From Smittium culicis (lineage: Eukaryota; Kickxellomycota; Harpellomycetes; Harpellales; Legeriomycetaceae), in the NCBI GenBank assembly GCA_001970855.1, contig LSSN01001039.1, forward strand, positions 1-18,744: 18,744 nt of DNA, given 5' to 3'. The position numbers were made by a program, and so were the translations under genes. This document shows, one piece after another, positions 1-8,640 of the stretch (position 1 is the stretch's first letter; each line of letters opens with the position of its first letter). The notes below the pieces were generated by a model. It made no database searches, was not told the origin of the DNA, and saw only the letters and a list, made by a program, of their open reading frames with translations.

Positions 1-500
1 TAAGAAAATAGAAATTCAGTGCAAGGCATAAAAAAACTAATATTCTAATACTAATAAATTCCTCTGCCGGTCTACCGGCTGCGTACCTAAAGGGAAATGG
101 GATCAATCTACCAACCGAAAGATCCACCCAGGCATTGCTTCAAGTAGGCTGGATGACTGAAGTTACAAGCAGTCATTGAATTAAGCTCGTTCCAACAAAA
201 TTGAATTCGTTGAGATCATTGAGCTCCTAGTCAGAGCCTACATCTAACAGGATTAATAAAAAATAGGCTCCTACCCAAACGTGGGAATGATCGACCTGGC
301 TCTCCTACAATAAGCTGCTAAACGGCTGAGTTCCGTATTGCTGTCGAACGCTGGACTTGTGCACAGATAATGTCTCAGACTGTGCTAAACGAATCGGTTC
401 CTCCTGTTTCTAGATGGTCCTCCTCTGGAATCGCTGTCCTCCGAATCGCTGCGCGTTGCCTTCACTATCCCCGACCAAGGATAGTTGCTTACAGATATCT
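1..500. other. GC-richer block, probably a decayed mobile-element fragment
   Basis: Bases from about 60 to 495 are visibly richer in G and C than the rest of the window, which is strongly AT-rich. No frame stays open for long. On the minus strand short stretches read as Gln/Arg-rich peptide (for example AQRFGGQRFQRRTI before a stop), which resembles the basic tail of a retrotransposon gag, but this is weak. A short palindrome, CCGGTCTACCGG, sits at about 67-78. The left part, from base 20, matches a second site near 1319. I read it as an old fragment of a transposable element. I cannot name the family. Confidence 0.35.
20..108 (+). repeat. Dispersed direct repeat, copy A
   Basis: The first 29 bases (TGCAAGGCATAAAAAAACTA and onward) match 1319-1347 with two differences. 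After a less similar stretch, similarity resumes in a segment reading GCGTACCTAAAGGGAAATGG, again matching the second copy with a few substitutions. The two copies are about 1.3 kb apart in the same orientation. They could be ends of one element or two diverged copies of a dispersed repeat. Confidence 0.5.
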
Positions 501-1318
501 ATCAGCTTAATTATTTACGTAAAAATTTATTTCAGAGAAATATATTAGAATAAAGAAATTATAATAATTCACCCGAAGGTTATTCAAGTATATTGAATAC
601 TATTCGATCTTATGTTAGTGGGATATAAGGCCAATACTTTTCTAAAATCTCATAAACGTGTTTTAACTGCAGTCATTAATTATTCTGGGGTATACGAGCA
701 GGGCGAAGCGGGATAATCCTATTATTATTATTATAAGCTTTAGCTTATATATTTTCAAACGATGATAAAATAAATTTGATAACTTTTCGATTATAAAAAA
801 GGATAAGTATCGGTTAGGCTCAAAAATATTTAGTATTTTTATCTAAGTTTTCCAAATGTAATCATATATTACGCTTTTTATTATTCGTATAAAAATTTTT
901 TTAACTGTTTTACTAGCGAAACTCATCCATGATCTAATCAATTTCGTGTTTATAAAACGATAATTAAAATTTGTTGTGATGACGATTAAACAATAATATT
1001 TTTCTAAAAAAGTAAAAAGGAGCTAGAAAAGAACAAGTTGGCTAATGTAACCATTGCCTGTATGTATAAACAGAACAAACACCGTGAACATAATATAAAC
1101 TTTATGCAAAATTATTTAAAAAATCAGGGAATCTGTAAATAAAAGATGGCGCGTTTTCGGAATAGATGGCGGGAAGTGACTTTGTTCAATAATGTATGAA
1201 AATAATGGTCGAGTAGTTGATTTTATTTTATTTAATTTTAATATCAATATTCTATTGGAAGGATATCAATACTAGAATTATGAATTAAGGTAAAGTAACT
1301 TAAAAGCAGTTTATTTGA
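501..1318. other. AT-rich stretch with no recognised gene
   Basis: I see no open frame with coding character, no RNA gene and no clear repeat here. There is a short ATT run near 720-735 and a small GC-richer patch near 1146-1180. Everything else is AT-rich filler between the two direct-repeat copies. Confidence 0.5.
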
Positions 1319-1407
1319 TGCAAGGTATAAAAAAACTAATATCCTAAACTTATTATTCGTATACTATTATACTGGTAGCGTAACTAAAGGAAATTGTGAT
1401 TAATATA
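1319..1407 (+). repeat. Dispersed direct repeat, copy B (AT-shifted)
   Basis: This matches copy A at bases 20-108: TGCAAGGTATAAAAAAACTA at the start and a later segment GCGTAACTAAAGGAAATTGT. Several differences replace C or G of copy A by A or T, as expected of an older copy drifting to the local base composition. The GC-rich block that follows copy A does not follow copy B. Confidence 0.5.
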
Positions 1408-1803
1408 ATAAATAACTGTTTTTATTATATAAAAAAAAGCATATTAGTAGTTTGAAACCATCATTAAAACAATTTTTCTAAATAACGATTAGAAATTATT
1501 TATTACTGAATATTGGTTTATTTTTGATTTTGAAGAATTTTTTGATGTTGATTCAATAAATTGGGTCTTTTGAGAACCATTTTGATATACAGATGAGTAA
1601 GAAGTGAGCCACTTTTTTTTATATGTCTGGAATTGCTTAGAGGTAGCAATAGTTTAATCGCAGAAATATCTGAAGTGTATATATATAGTTTGTATCTTAT
1701 TAGTCTATTAAGTCGTATAGTTGATATTTGGAACTATAGATATTCTGTCATATATTGTCACTTGTGAACCGAAAAAGACTGCCAGCTATTATATATATTA
1801 CTA

Positions 1804-1999
1804 TTAACCCTTTCCCAGGTGGTAGACTATTTTTGGTCTGCCAAATAAAACCAGATGCATTCAATAAAAATATTATAAAATCTAGGATCAATCATTTATT
1901 GGTATATTCTAGTTTAGCTGCAAATAATAAACTTGCCTTTAAACCATAAACGAATCAATAAATTAATTTTTTTAATTATGTTGGATGGGAATGGGTTAA
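1804..1999 (-). mobile_element. piggyBac-type MITE, family 1, copy 1 (full length)
   Basis: The unit begins TTAACCCTTTCCCAGG and ends ATGGGAATGGGTTAA, so both ends carry TTAA and a short inverted repeat (TTAACCCTTTCCC type). Length is 196 bp. Internally it follows the reverse complement of the copy at 12272-12467, including the segments ATCAATAAATT and ATTGGTATA. TTAA at each end followed by CCCTTT is the arrangement made by piggyBac-superfamily transposases. The unit is too short to code for one, so it is non-autonomous. The short open frame at 1755-1949 overlaps it and is not a gene. Confidence 0.8.
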
Positions 2000-2193
2000 A
2001 CAATTTAAAACAAAACTTATGCCAAATGAAATATTTCGAATAAAATATCAGCCAATCAAGACTTTATAGATCTATGTCGCTCCTAATTTCTATAATAGAT
2101 CTAAGAGTGTCCAGGAGATTGCTATTATTTTTATGAGCGCTGTTTGTAGTTTAATTTTGCATAAATTCTTACTAAGTAGCAACTCGCGATTTA

Positions 2194-2387
2194 TTATCCC
2201 TTTACTGGGCGGTAGAATATTTTTATTATACTAAAAGTAGCCAAACACATTAAACACTATCATTTTAATTCAGCGCCATTTCAAATATTGATCTATTATG
2301 TAGGAATAATAGCATAGTAAAAATTTTTTAAACCGTCAACCAATAAAAGAAACCCCATTTTTCAAAGTATTGCACAATAAAGGACTA
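2194..2387 (-). mobile_element. piggyBac-type MITE, family 1, copy 2 (degenerate)
   Basis: The left end reads TTATCCCTTTACTGGGCGGTAG, one base from the TTAACCCTTT consensus, followed by the family's GGTAGA..ATTTTT segment and GTAGCCAAACACATT. The right end (about AATAAAGGACTAG) is badly eroded, so the end coordinate is approximate. Length is close to the 195-bp family size. Confidence 0.55.
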
Positions 2388-2488
2388 GTAACTAACTAGA
2401 TTAATGGTATGATACAAAAGTTTAATGGCACAAAAATATTTTGATTATTTGATTATTCACGGACATAAAATTCTTTCAAAAGCATAAA

Positions 2489-2782
2489 TTACCCCTTTCT
2501 CGTCCAACGCTCTTTAAAAAAATCGATTTTTTTGGTTCGTGTATGATTTATTAGCAAATCTATTATTTGCCCATATTTTACAATATACCAATGTTTCTTA
2601 ACCCTCCAAGTCCTGAATTTTTCAATTTCCAAATGATAAAGTATGCATTTTAATTATCAAATGCATATTTTATGCACTCCAGGACTTGGAGGGTTAAACC
2701 CTCGGAATTAAAGTATTTTAACTAAGAATAGTTGGGAATATTTTGAAGGCCAAAAATAGTCTACCGCCCGAGAAAAGGTTAA
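2489..2782 (+). mobile_element. piggyBac-type MITE, family 1, copy 3 (interrupted by another MITE)
   Basis: The left end is TTACCCCTTTCTCGTCC and the right end CCGCCCGAGAAAAGGTTAA. Removing the 92-bp insertion at 2602-2693 and one copy of TTAA leaves 198 bp, the family length. The remaining sequence runs colinear with copies at 4943-5136 and 12272-12467, including the CTTAAG..CTCGGAATTA segment where the insertion occurred. Confidence 0.8.
2602..2693. mobile_element. Second TTAA-specific MITE (family 2), nested in family 1 copy 3
   Basis: The element has perfect 14-bp terminal inverted repeats, CCCTCCAAGTCCTG at the left and its reverse complement at the right. It is flanked on both sides by TTAA (2598-2601 and 2694-2697), the expected target duplication. 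The host MITE carries a single TTAA at this point in its other copies, so insertion and duplication are both visible. Inside is a further inverted repeat, ATGCATTTT..ATCAAATGCAT. At 92 bp it cannot encode a transposase. The TIR sequence differs from family 1 apart from the CCCT start typical of piggyBac-type ends. Confidence 0.85.
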
Positions 2783-3026
2783 CAAATTAGTTTCTTAAAG
2801 CTAAATAATTAAAGACCGTAAATTACTTATTATTTAGTAAACGCGAAACTCGATTTTTACAATAAATTAGCTTATTACAGCTTTTACGAATAAAGCACGT
2901 ATTAAAGAAATATGCACTAATTATTGGCTATTATATTGATATATTGTCGATAATAGCTTTACGTTATTATATATAGCATCATCTAAAAAATTTTAACAAG
3001 AGTGTTGTATAGTAAATCATACCATT

Positions 3027-3163
3027 TTAACTCTATTCTGAGCGGTAGATTGATAAAGATCTACCAAATCTAGCAAACCAGATTCAAAAATTTACTTATT
3101 TCATTGAATCGATCAGTAATTGGTAAATTTTATAATTGAAACAAAAAAATTTTTTTTTAATTC
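3027..3163 (-). mobile_element. piggyBac-type MITE, family 1, copy 4 (truncated)
   Basis: The left end TTAACTCTATTCTGAGCGGTAG and following GATCTACCAAATCTAGC match the minus-orientation start of the family. ATTGGTAAATTTTATAATTG further in matches the family's ATTGGTATAATTCATAAT. The distal third is missing: copy 5 begins directly afterwards in the opposite orientation. Confidence 0.55.
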
Positions 3164-3360
3164 TCAACGCTTTCCCATCCAACACTCTTTGAAAGAATGA
3201 ATTTTATGATTCGTTTATGATTAATTGTGAAATTTATTATTGGCTATAATTCAACAAAAAACCAATATTTCTTATAGCCTCAATATCAAATTATTTTAAT
3301 TGAACGCTGTTATCTATATTTTGTAAATCAAAAACAGTAAACTGCGCAGAAAAGGGTTAA
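3164..3360 (+). mobile_element. piggyBac-type MITE, family 1, copy 5 (full length)
   Basis: It starts TCAACGCTTTCCCATCCAAC and ends GCGCAGAAAAGGGTTAA, 197 bp. The internal order, CACTCTTTGAAAG, TGATTCGTTTATGATT, ACCAATATTTCTTA, GAACGCTGTT, is that of the family. The left TTAA is eroded to TCAA. Confidence 0.75.
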
Positions 3361-3421
3361 TAAACTATTAGTTTCGAATTTTTACAAAGTAAATATACAA
3401 AGACATTCATTCCAACATCCT

Positions 3422-3517
3422 TTAACCCTTTCTGAGGCCTTACACTCTTAAAATTTCTAGCGCGGTATGGCTATTTATGAGCTACCAAAATTATCCAACC
3501 CCTCCTAAAAGGGTTAA
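3422..3517 (-). mobile_element. Short family 1 derivative with both termini (copy 6)
   Basis: It is bounded by TTAACCCTTT at the left and AAAGGGTTAA at the right, 96 bp in all. Inside, TTAAAATTTCTAGCGCGGTA at 3448 looks like a second, eroded family start, followed by GCTACCAAAATTATCCAACC, which matches the beginning of the minus-orientation family. It is either an internally deleted family member or one end of a decayed copy beside a fresher terminus. Confidence 0.55.
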
Positions 3518-3576
3518 TGTGCTAAAAAAACGATCTATGAGAAATTTCCAAACGCTAATACGAGTAGCCCTTATGC

Positions 3577-3781
3577 TTAGCCCTTTTAGGCGCGATAGGA
3601 TCTTTTTTTTTTGAAATACCGTAATTATTCAACCTAGTGGCAAATCAATAAATTAATTTGATGTCATAAAACATTATTGGATAATAAATGCTGATAAACC
3701 AATAAAAAAATGTTGTTAATTGACTATCAAGTTATGACATTAAAATATGCACAAGATCGCTGGCCCCGTGAGAAAAGTGAA
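3577..3781 (-). mobile_element. piggyBac-type MITE, family 1, copy 7 (degenerate)
   Basis: The left end TTAGCCCTTTTAGGCGCGATAG and the following GAAATACC..ATTCAACC fit the minus-orientation family. The right end, about CCCCGTGAGAAAAGTGAA, is only a faint match to CGGGAAAGGGTTAA. Length of about 205 bp is consistent. The right boundary is tentative. Confidence 0.4.
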
Positions 3782-4942
3782 GCAAAAGCGGTCGAACTGT
3801 TTACTCTTTTACTTTTTAGCGAATAATTTGAAAGTTTGAGTACAAGACGTTTCCGATCAACGTAAATCAGCCAATTATACGATCTAGCTTAATATAAGTC
3901 ATAAATTATATTTGAGAATAATCACGAACTTTGATTAACTCGCGAAAAGTATATTTGCCTTTATTATGCAATGTTTTGCAAATAAATCGTTTCATTTAGT
4001 CACCAAAGTTAGTGACAAGCTGAGATAAACTACGCTCGTTTGCTTTTTATTGCGTTGCGCGCAATGATGTAAAACAATTGCCTGTGGAAATAGCGGAAGG
4101 AAAAATTTTTTTATAGCTGTAATCTGTAAGACGCTTATGGAATAGTCATTTAATAGTATAAAGAGCTCAGCGTATAAAGTCGCAAAAAAAAATAAATGAC
4201 CGATAAGTAAATTACTTTTATTTTTAAAAAATAACACTTCAAAATTATACTAATAAATAGAAAGTTTGAAATTCCTTTTCAAATTTGCCAATAATATTAA
4301 CAATTTCTATAATCAGACTAATAAAACTTAGCTAAAACAAAGCGTTTTGGTTCAGAGCCACCCAACTGTGTCAGGAAGTTATGTCAAGAAACGGAATAAC
4401 GCTTGGATTGAGGTCTCTTTAATTTAGATTTGGTAATCATATTATAGAGCTGAAAGAGAAAAAGTTGACCCTATACACACAAGTGGATGCCAAGTTTAAA
4501 TTCAACCAAAATAATCGTTCTTAATTACAAGTCATTTTTTTTGGGGGTTGGGGGGGAACAGATGGGATATTCTTAGGGGCAGTGGAAATTTTTTTCTTAG
4601 AAACTCTATTTTCTTACGTGAATTAGGTAAAGGTATTGGTTGTATTATTTAAATCATTCGAAATAACTTTCTAATACGATTGAAAGTAAAATTGAATCTA
4701 CTAAATAGGAAAAGTTCCACACCTTGAAATAATCTCCCATATATAGAGATTAAGGCAAACCATCCTAATTAAATGGTTTTGTGCTATTAGTGGCATGCGT
4801 AGTATTACTGGGATCTTTTATTAATAGTAATCGCTCTTTATAGTATAGTAAGAACATCATTTTCAATGGTTATTAGATCAAGTAGAGGCCAACATGTGTT
4901 TAAATTAGAATGAACTAAGTTATGCTAGACACTAGATACATT
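3782..4942. other. AT-rich intergenic stretch
   Basis: No gene is supported. The minus-strand frame at 3992-4237 has no ATG at its start and consists of hydrophobic, Phe/Leu-rich translation of AT-rich DNA, so I do not call it. A G-rich tract lies at 4543-4556 (five G, TT, seven G). No tRNA or other RNA gene was recognised. Confidence 0.5.
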
Positions 4943-5136
4943 TTACCCCTCCTGTCCAACATACTTTAATAAATTGAATTTAATGATTCGTTTATGATTT
5001 AAAAACTAATCGATAATTTGGTGATATTTTACAGTATACCAATATTTCTTAAGGACTCAGAATTATATTAAATTAGTTGAATTCAGTTGGCTATACTTAT
5101 TAGATAAAAATAGTTTACCGCCAATGAAAGGGTTAA
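4943..5136 (+). mobile_element. piggyBac-type MITE, family 1, copy 8 (full length)
   Basis: It begins TTACCCCTCCTGTCCAAC and ends CCGCCAATGAAAGGGTTAA, 194 bp. It is colinear with copies 5 and 9 through TAATGATTCGTTTATGATTT, ACAGTATACCAATATTTCTT and GAATTCAGTTGGCTATA. The left TTAA reads TTAC, as in copy 3. Confidence 0.8.
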
Positions 5137-6433
5137 CCAACCAGTAAAACGGTTGGGGAATATATGTGCTAATGCACCTATAAAGATATATTGAGTTACA
5201 TAAGTGAGCCATGAGGGTATGGGCCAATTCCTAAAACTTGCCTACTCATTAAAATAAAATAGCGAATAAGCTTTTAAGAATGTATGCAGGGAGAGAATAT
5301 ACAGTTGCCGTTGGGTATTTTTGTTTAATGTTTTTTTTACGCGAAAAATTTTTTTTTAGCGTGATCAATTCCAACAAATTATAATTAAACTAATTATATT
5401 AATTAGTATAAAACCAAAACGAAAATTGATATTTAGCTGCTAATCTACAAAAAAACGAATATATATTATGAGCCACGGATTTATTTTATAATATTGAACA
5501 CAGATGGATATATTTTATGTATCAAACCAAGTTAACTGCTCATCAAATGGCTAAACACAACTGTAACTGTATAGTAAAACAAATAATAAACTTTGGATAT
5601 ACGATTCACTTGTAGATTTTACAAACAACAAATTCATAAAGTGGCTATTGGCTATCATAGATGGGTATAGATGCCAAAGATTTCTAGGCCAACCAAATAA
5701 AAATACTGCAAATAAAAATTATACTGTAATCAATAAACTCATTGATCTGCAAACAATATATTAAATACTAATCATACTAACCTAGCGAGTAATAATGATA
5801 ATTCAAATGACCAACGGAGTTAATCAAATGTGCCCCCCAATCAATATATATAATCCAAAAGCGTTCCTAATCATCAAATTAATTCAAAGTCAATCAAAAA
5901 AACAAACGTGATTAGAACAGAATTTCAATCACAGCAAATAGGATTTAGTGGCATAAATTAATAAAACAAATAATCCTGAAAGCAAAAATCGAGAAAGTAT
6001 GGCGAATAAAATTAAATAAAAATCAGATACAAATTAGAAAACCCTAAAAAAATAGCGATATTAAATTCGAAACATTTTTGGCGGAATCATTGAAATTCAG
6101 AAATCACCCATCTGACCAATCATAAAAATAATTTAATTTCTGATGACACAGCAGCTTAGTAGGCAAATAGTTATACTTAGTTCAGTCAGAAAATACTGTA
6201 AAAAATTATAGCCAATAATAAATAGCTAATTTTCATGTTGATTTATAAATAAAAACAAACATTGGGCTGATGAATCAAGACAGCCTAGTATTAATATTAC
6301 TGCTTTGGGTGAACAGGGCAAATAAAGTACCTGTATATTGGCTAAACGGAGCTGATGAAGTATAATCAGTGGCTAGATAATTCCTTCGAATTTTGATTTT
6401 TAACTGTCTACGTAATGCTTAGCCAACAACTAA
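5137..6433. other. AT-rich intergenic stretch upstream of the surface-protein gene
   Basis: Nothing certain is seen. The one notable reading is a short ATG frame at 6270-6362 (+) whose start, MNQDSLVLILLLWV, resembles a secretion signal. Its possible splice donors (GTACCT at 6327, GTATAT at 6333) all leave phase 0 and do not match the phase needed by the acceptors I can see upstream of 7031, so I do not join it to the gene. Confidence 0.4.
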
Positions 6434-6739
6434 CCCAGCACGAGGAATAACATTGGCCTGAAATTCTGTGCAAATTACACTAACCCTGCGACTAAGACTA
6501 TTGAGCAGTATAATCTCTTATGTAATACACCCAACCATTACCAGCTGGACACTTGCTCACTCTCTAAATATAGTAGTCGAAGTTCGTCTTGGGAAGTGCC
6601 ATACAACAAAAGCCTTCTTAATTTCAAACTCTGGACTATTATTTCTACTGAAAGTTATCCTCGACATCTTTATCAAAGCAAAAATAACTTATCCACATCT
6701 AAATACACCTATCTGGCTACCTAAAATTAAACTTCAACT
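6434..6739 (+). other. Coding-looking block, possible upstream exon or decayed N-terminus
   Basis: This stretch is open in the same frame as the gene at 7031 (stop at 6431-6433, stop after the codons for KYTYLAT at its end). It has the C-rich codon use of that gene rather than the AT-rich background. The reading contains FCANYTNPATKTIEQYNLLC followed by more Cys (NTPNHYQLDTCS), which looks like a small secreted Cys-containing domain. There is no ATG. No donor/acceptor pair links it cleanly to the downstream frame, and other frames in 6838-7000 also look partly coding. I cannot name the domain. It may be an exon, a fragment of a neighbouring gene, or a degenerate 5' end. Confidence 0.35.
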
Positions 6740-6900
6740 TAATTTTAACCTCTGACTTATATACTAATTTTTTAATCTACATAATTTTATCTGCTCGTCA
6801 AGTTGTTTCTCTGTTTATTTCTTGTTACTTTATTTTAACGTTCAGTCAGCTTACATCAACCGTCAAGCTCGATAACTCTAATTAATATTCAACATACCCC

Positions 6901-8392
6901 ATGTCAGGTACCCTGCATTTCAATTCTCGACCCTTATCATTTACATATAATTTTACTAACTTCTCTATCGCCTTCCTAACTAGATTGTTTATATAGCATT
7001 TATTGCTATCCTACAACCTCTGCGAACTGGGTGCTAAATCAGCAATATGTTATATCATGGAACAGTCTTTACACAAGCTTCAATGTGGTCAAATTTGTCG
7101 ATATATACATATTTGATCTATATGACACTAGAAATCCTGTCGCAAGGTTTATAAACGTTAGCAATGGTGACGGAACCTTCGGTGTAACGCCGACTTTAGA
7201 CTGGTTTATTCACTCTGATGTTAGCAATGCTTCTTCGCCCGTTACCAGAAGCTTTGCTCTTGCAATTGTCCCCAATGGTTCCTCCGTTGATGACGTACTT
7301 TCTGTACCTCGTGCATCATTTTCTATAACTAATCCCCAAGCTCCCTCCCCAACTGTCCCAACTGCTGCTACTGCGTCTATCTCCTCTCTTCTAAATTCAG
7401 ATTCAATAGCCACAAATAGCATTAATACAATGTCCTTTGTCTCGCTCAGCGACAGTAATGCATCAATCGATCTATCCTCTTTCGACCCATCTATATCTAA
7501 TATAAATTCAAACTCCGAAATCACGCCAACAAACTCTTCCCCAGATTTAACGCTATCCCCTACAAACTCTATCGACCTAACATCCAAATCTAATGGAAAC
7601 TCTACCATTACTTTGATAGAAAAAGAAAGTGGCAATGGAGGCTTGTCAACCGCTGGAAAAATCGCTGTTGCGATCGGTTCATCTATCTTCATTATACTAT
7701 TGCTATTGCTTATTATAATTTTACTAAAAAGAAGGAAAAAAAATATTCTACATAAAAAAAATCTGAACGACACTGCTTTTGGTGAAGGCGCCGCTGCCGC
7801 TGTTCCCATTGACTCAGGTTCCTCATACCAGAACAGTAGCAAATCTATGCTACTTTATAATGTTCAAACAGATAAATCTAAAAGTGACCCTGTCCTAGCC
7901 AACGGCCAACAATCTCGCTTCGCTGACGATAAACTATATAACCACGTCATTTCAGACCTACCCAAAGCATATTCTGACTTTCCCAGATCTACCCGCTCTG
8001 TATCTTTACACTCTCGCATACATTCTATAGACCCCAATACCTCTGCTCCCATAACTCAAAAAACCAACCTCTCTGGGGTTGATCAAGGCCCTATTAACCC
8101 ACTATCTAACATTGATGCCCACGCTATTAGCCAAGGCTTCAGAGATGCATTAAACAAATCTTTAGCTCTCTCAAGTGACGATGAGCTTGATAAAAATAAT
8201 CCTGAACCTAGATCTTCTAAAGACTTTGATGATAGTTGGCGGCATGAAGTTGCATTAAACCGTTTAAACCGCACACTGGAAGAAGACGATTCGATCTTAA
8301 AAATCATGCCTCAAAGGTCTTTAACAGCATTCTCAACCCCTCCCCTTAACCAATCTAGTTCCTCAGTACCAAGAAATGAAGATTCGCCCTAA
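6901..8392 (+). CDS. Kre9/Knh1-like single-pass cell-surface protein
   Basis: The frame from 6984 to 8392 has no stop but contains no ATG near its beginning; 7031 is GTG, which is not expected to start a nuclear gene. With the proposed 7-base exon at 6901 the product is 471 residues. Numbering from 7031: residues before about 102, plus PTTSANW just upstream, fit the Kre9/Knh1 N-terminal beta-sandwich (W..N..YVISW at the start, RASFSITN at the end). A Ser/Thr/Asn/Pro-rich stalk runs from about 102 to 205. The membrane span is about 211-232 (IAVAIGSSIFIILLLLLIII), followed by KRRKK, giving an outside N-terminus. A polar tail of about 220 residues follows. N-glycosylation sequons are at about 42, 66, 82, 143 and 190. 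Members of this family act in or on the cell wall, related to beta-1,6-glucan assembly in yeast. The exact role of this long-tailed form is unknown. The signal peptide is not visible, so the 5' end is uncertain. Confidence 0.75.
6908..6983 (+). other. Proposed 76-bp intron with perfect TACTAAC branch site
   Basis: TACTAAC, the canonical fungal branch site, lies at 6954-6960, with a second weaker CTAAC at 6976-6980. A TAG acceptor at 6981-6983 and the GTACCC donor at 6908 give an intron that joins ATGTCAG (6901-6907) in phase to the frame of the downstream gene. The branch site is convincing. The donor is not a strong match to GTATGT and the 7-base first exon is unusual. The alternative acceptor at 6995-6996 does not give the right phase from this ATG. 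Confidence 0.4.
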
Positions 8393-8640
8393 AACTCTAC
8401 TCCGCAAATAAGAAATTATAATCATAGTAATACACCCCCCTCCCCTCCTCCTCCTAATTTTTTTCTACCCTACATTATTTATTACGACCAGTATTATTTT
8501 TTAAAGTTATTGTATTTTCAGAAAAAATACGCTGATTTATACATCCTTACATAAATTATAAAGAAATTATACTATAACTTTACCTTTTCTTCCTCTCTTC
8601 ATATTTTCTCTCTTTTCCTTTATCCGTTGATTTATATCTC
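8393..8640 (+). other. Probable 3' flank with pyrimidine tracts
   Basis: After the stop codon come a C-rich tract at about 8434-8467 (CACCCCCCTCCCCTCCTCCT) and a long CT tract at about 8579-8626. Between them are AATTATAAAG-type AT stretches. The first probably lies in the 3' untranslated region. No clear polyadenylation signal could be fixed. Confidence 0.35.

Noticed and set aside
1755..1949. Plus-strand frame of 64 codons
   Set aside because: Most of it is the body of MITE copy 1 and it does not start with ATG.
3992..4237. Minus-strand frame of 81 codons
   Set aside because: It starts at GTG rather than ATG, is translated AT-rich sequence rich in Phe and Leu, and shows no family motif.
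1804..5136. CRISPR array
   Set aside because: The repeats are about 195 bp, in both orientations, bounded by TTAA and unevenly spaced. They are transposable elements, not short direct repeats with spacers.
6270..6362. Signal-peptide-like first exon for the surface-protein gene
   Set aside because: All visible donors leave phase 0, while the acceptors before 7031 need other phases. Kept only as a remark.
6468..6755. Plus-strand frame of 95 codons
   Set aside because: It starts at GTG. The overlapping frame beginning at 6434 has a more protein-like reading and shares the frame of the downstream gene.
7210..8307. Minus-strand frames opposite the Kre9-like gene (7210-7842, 7864-8052, 8083-8307)
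   Set aside because: They lie antisense to a 453-codon open frame with clear domain structure. Their Ser/Glu-rich composition mirrors the plus-strand codons.
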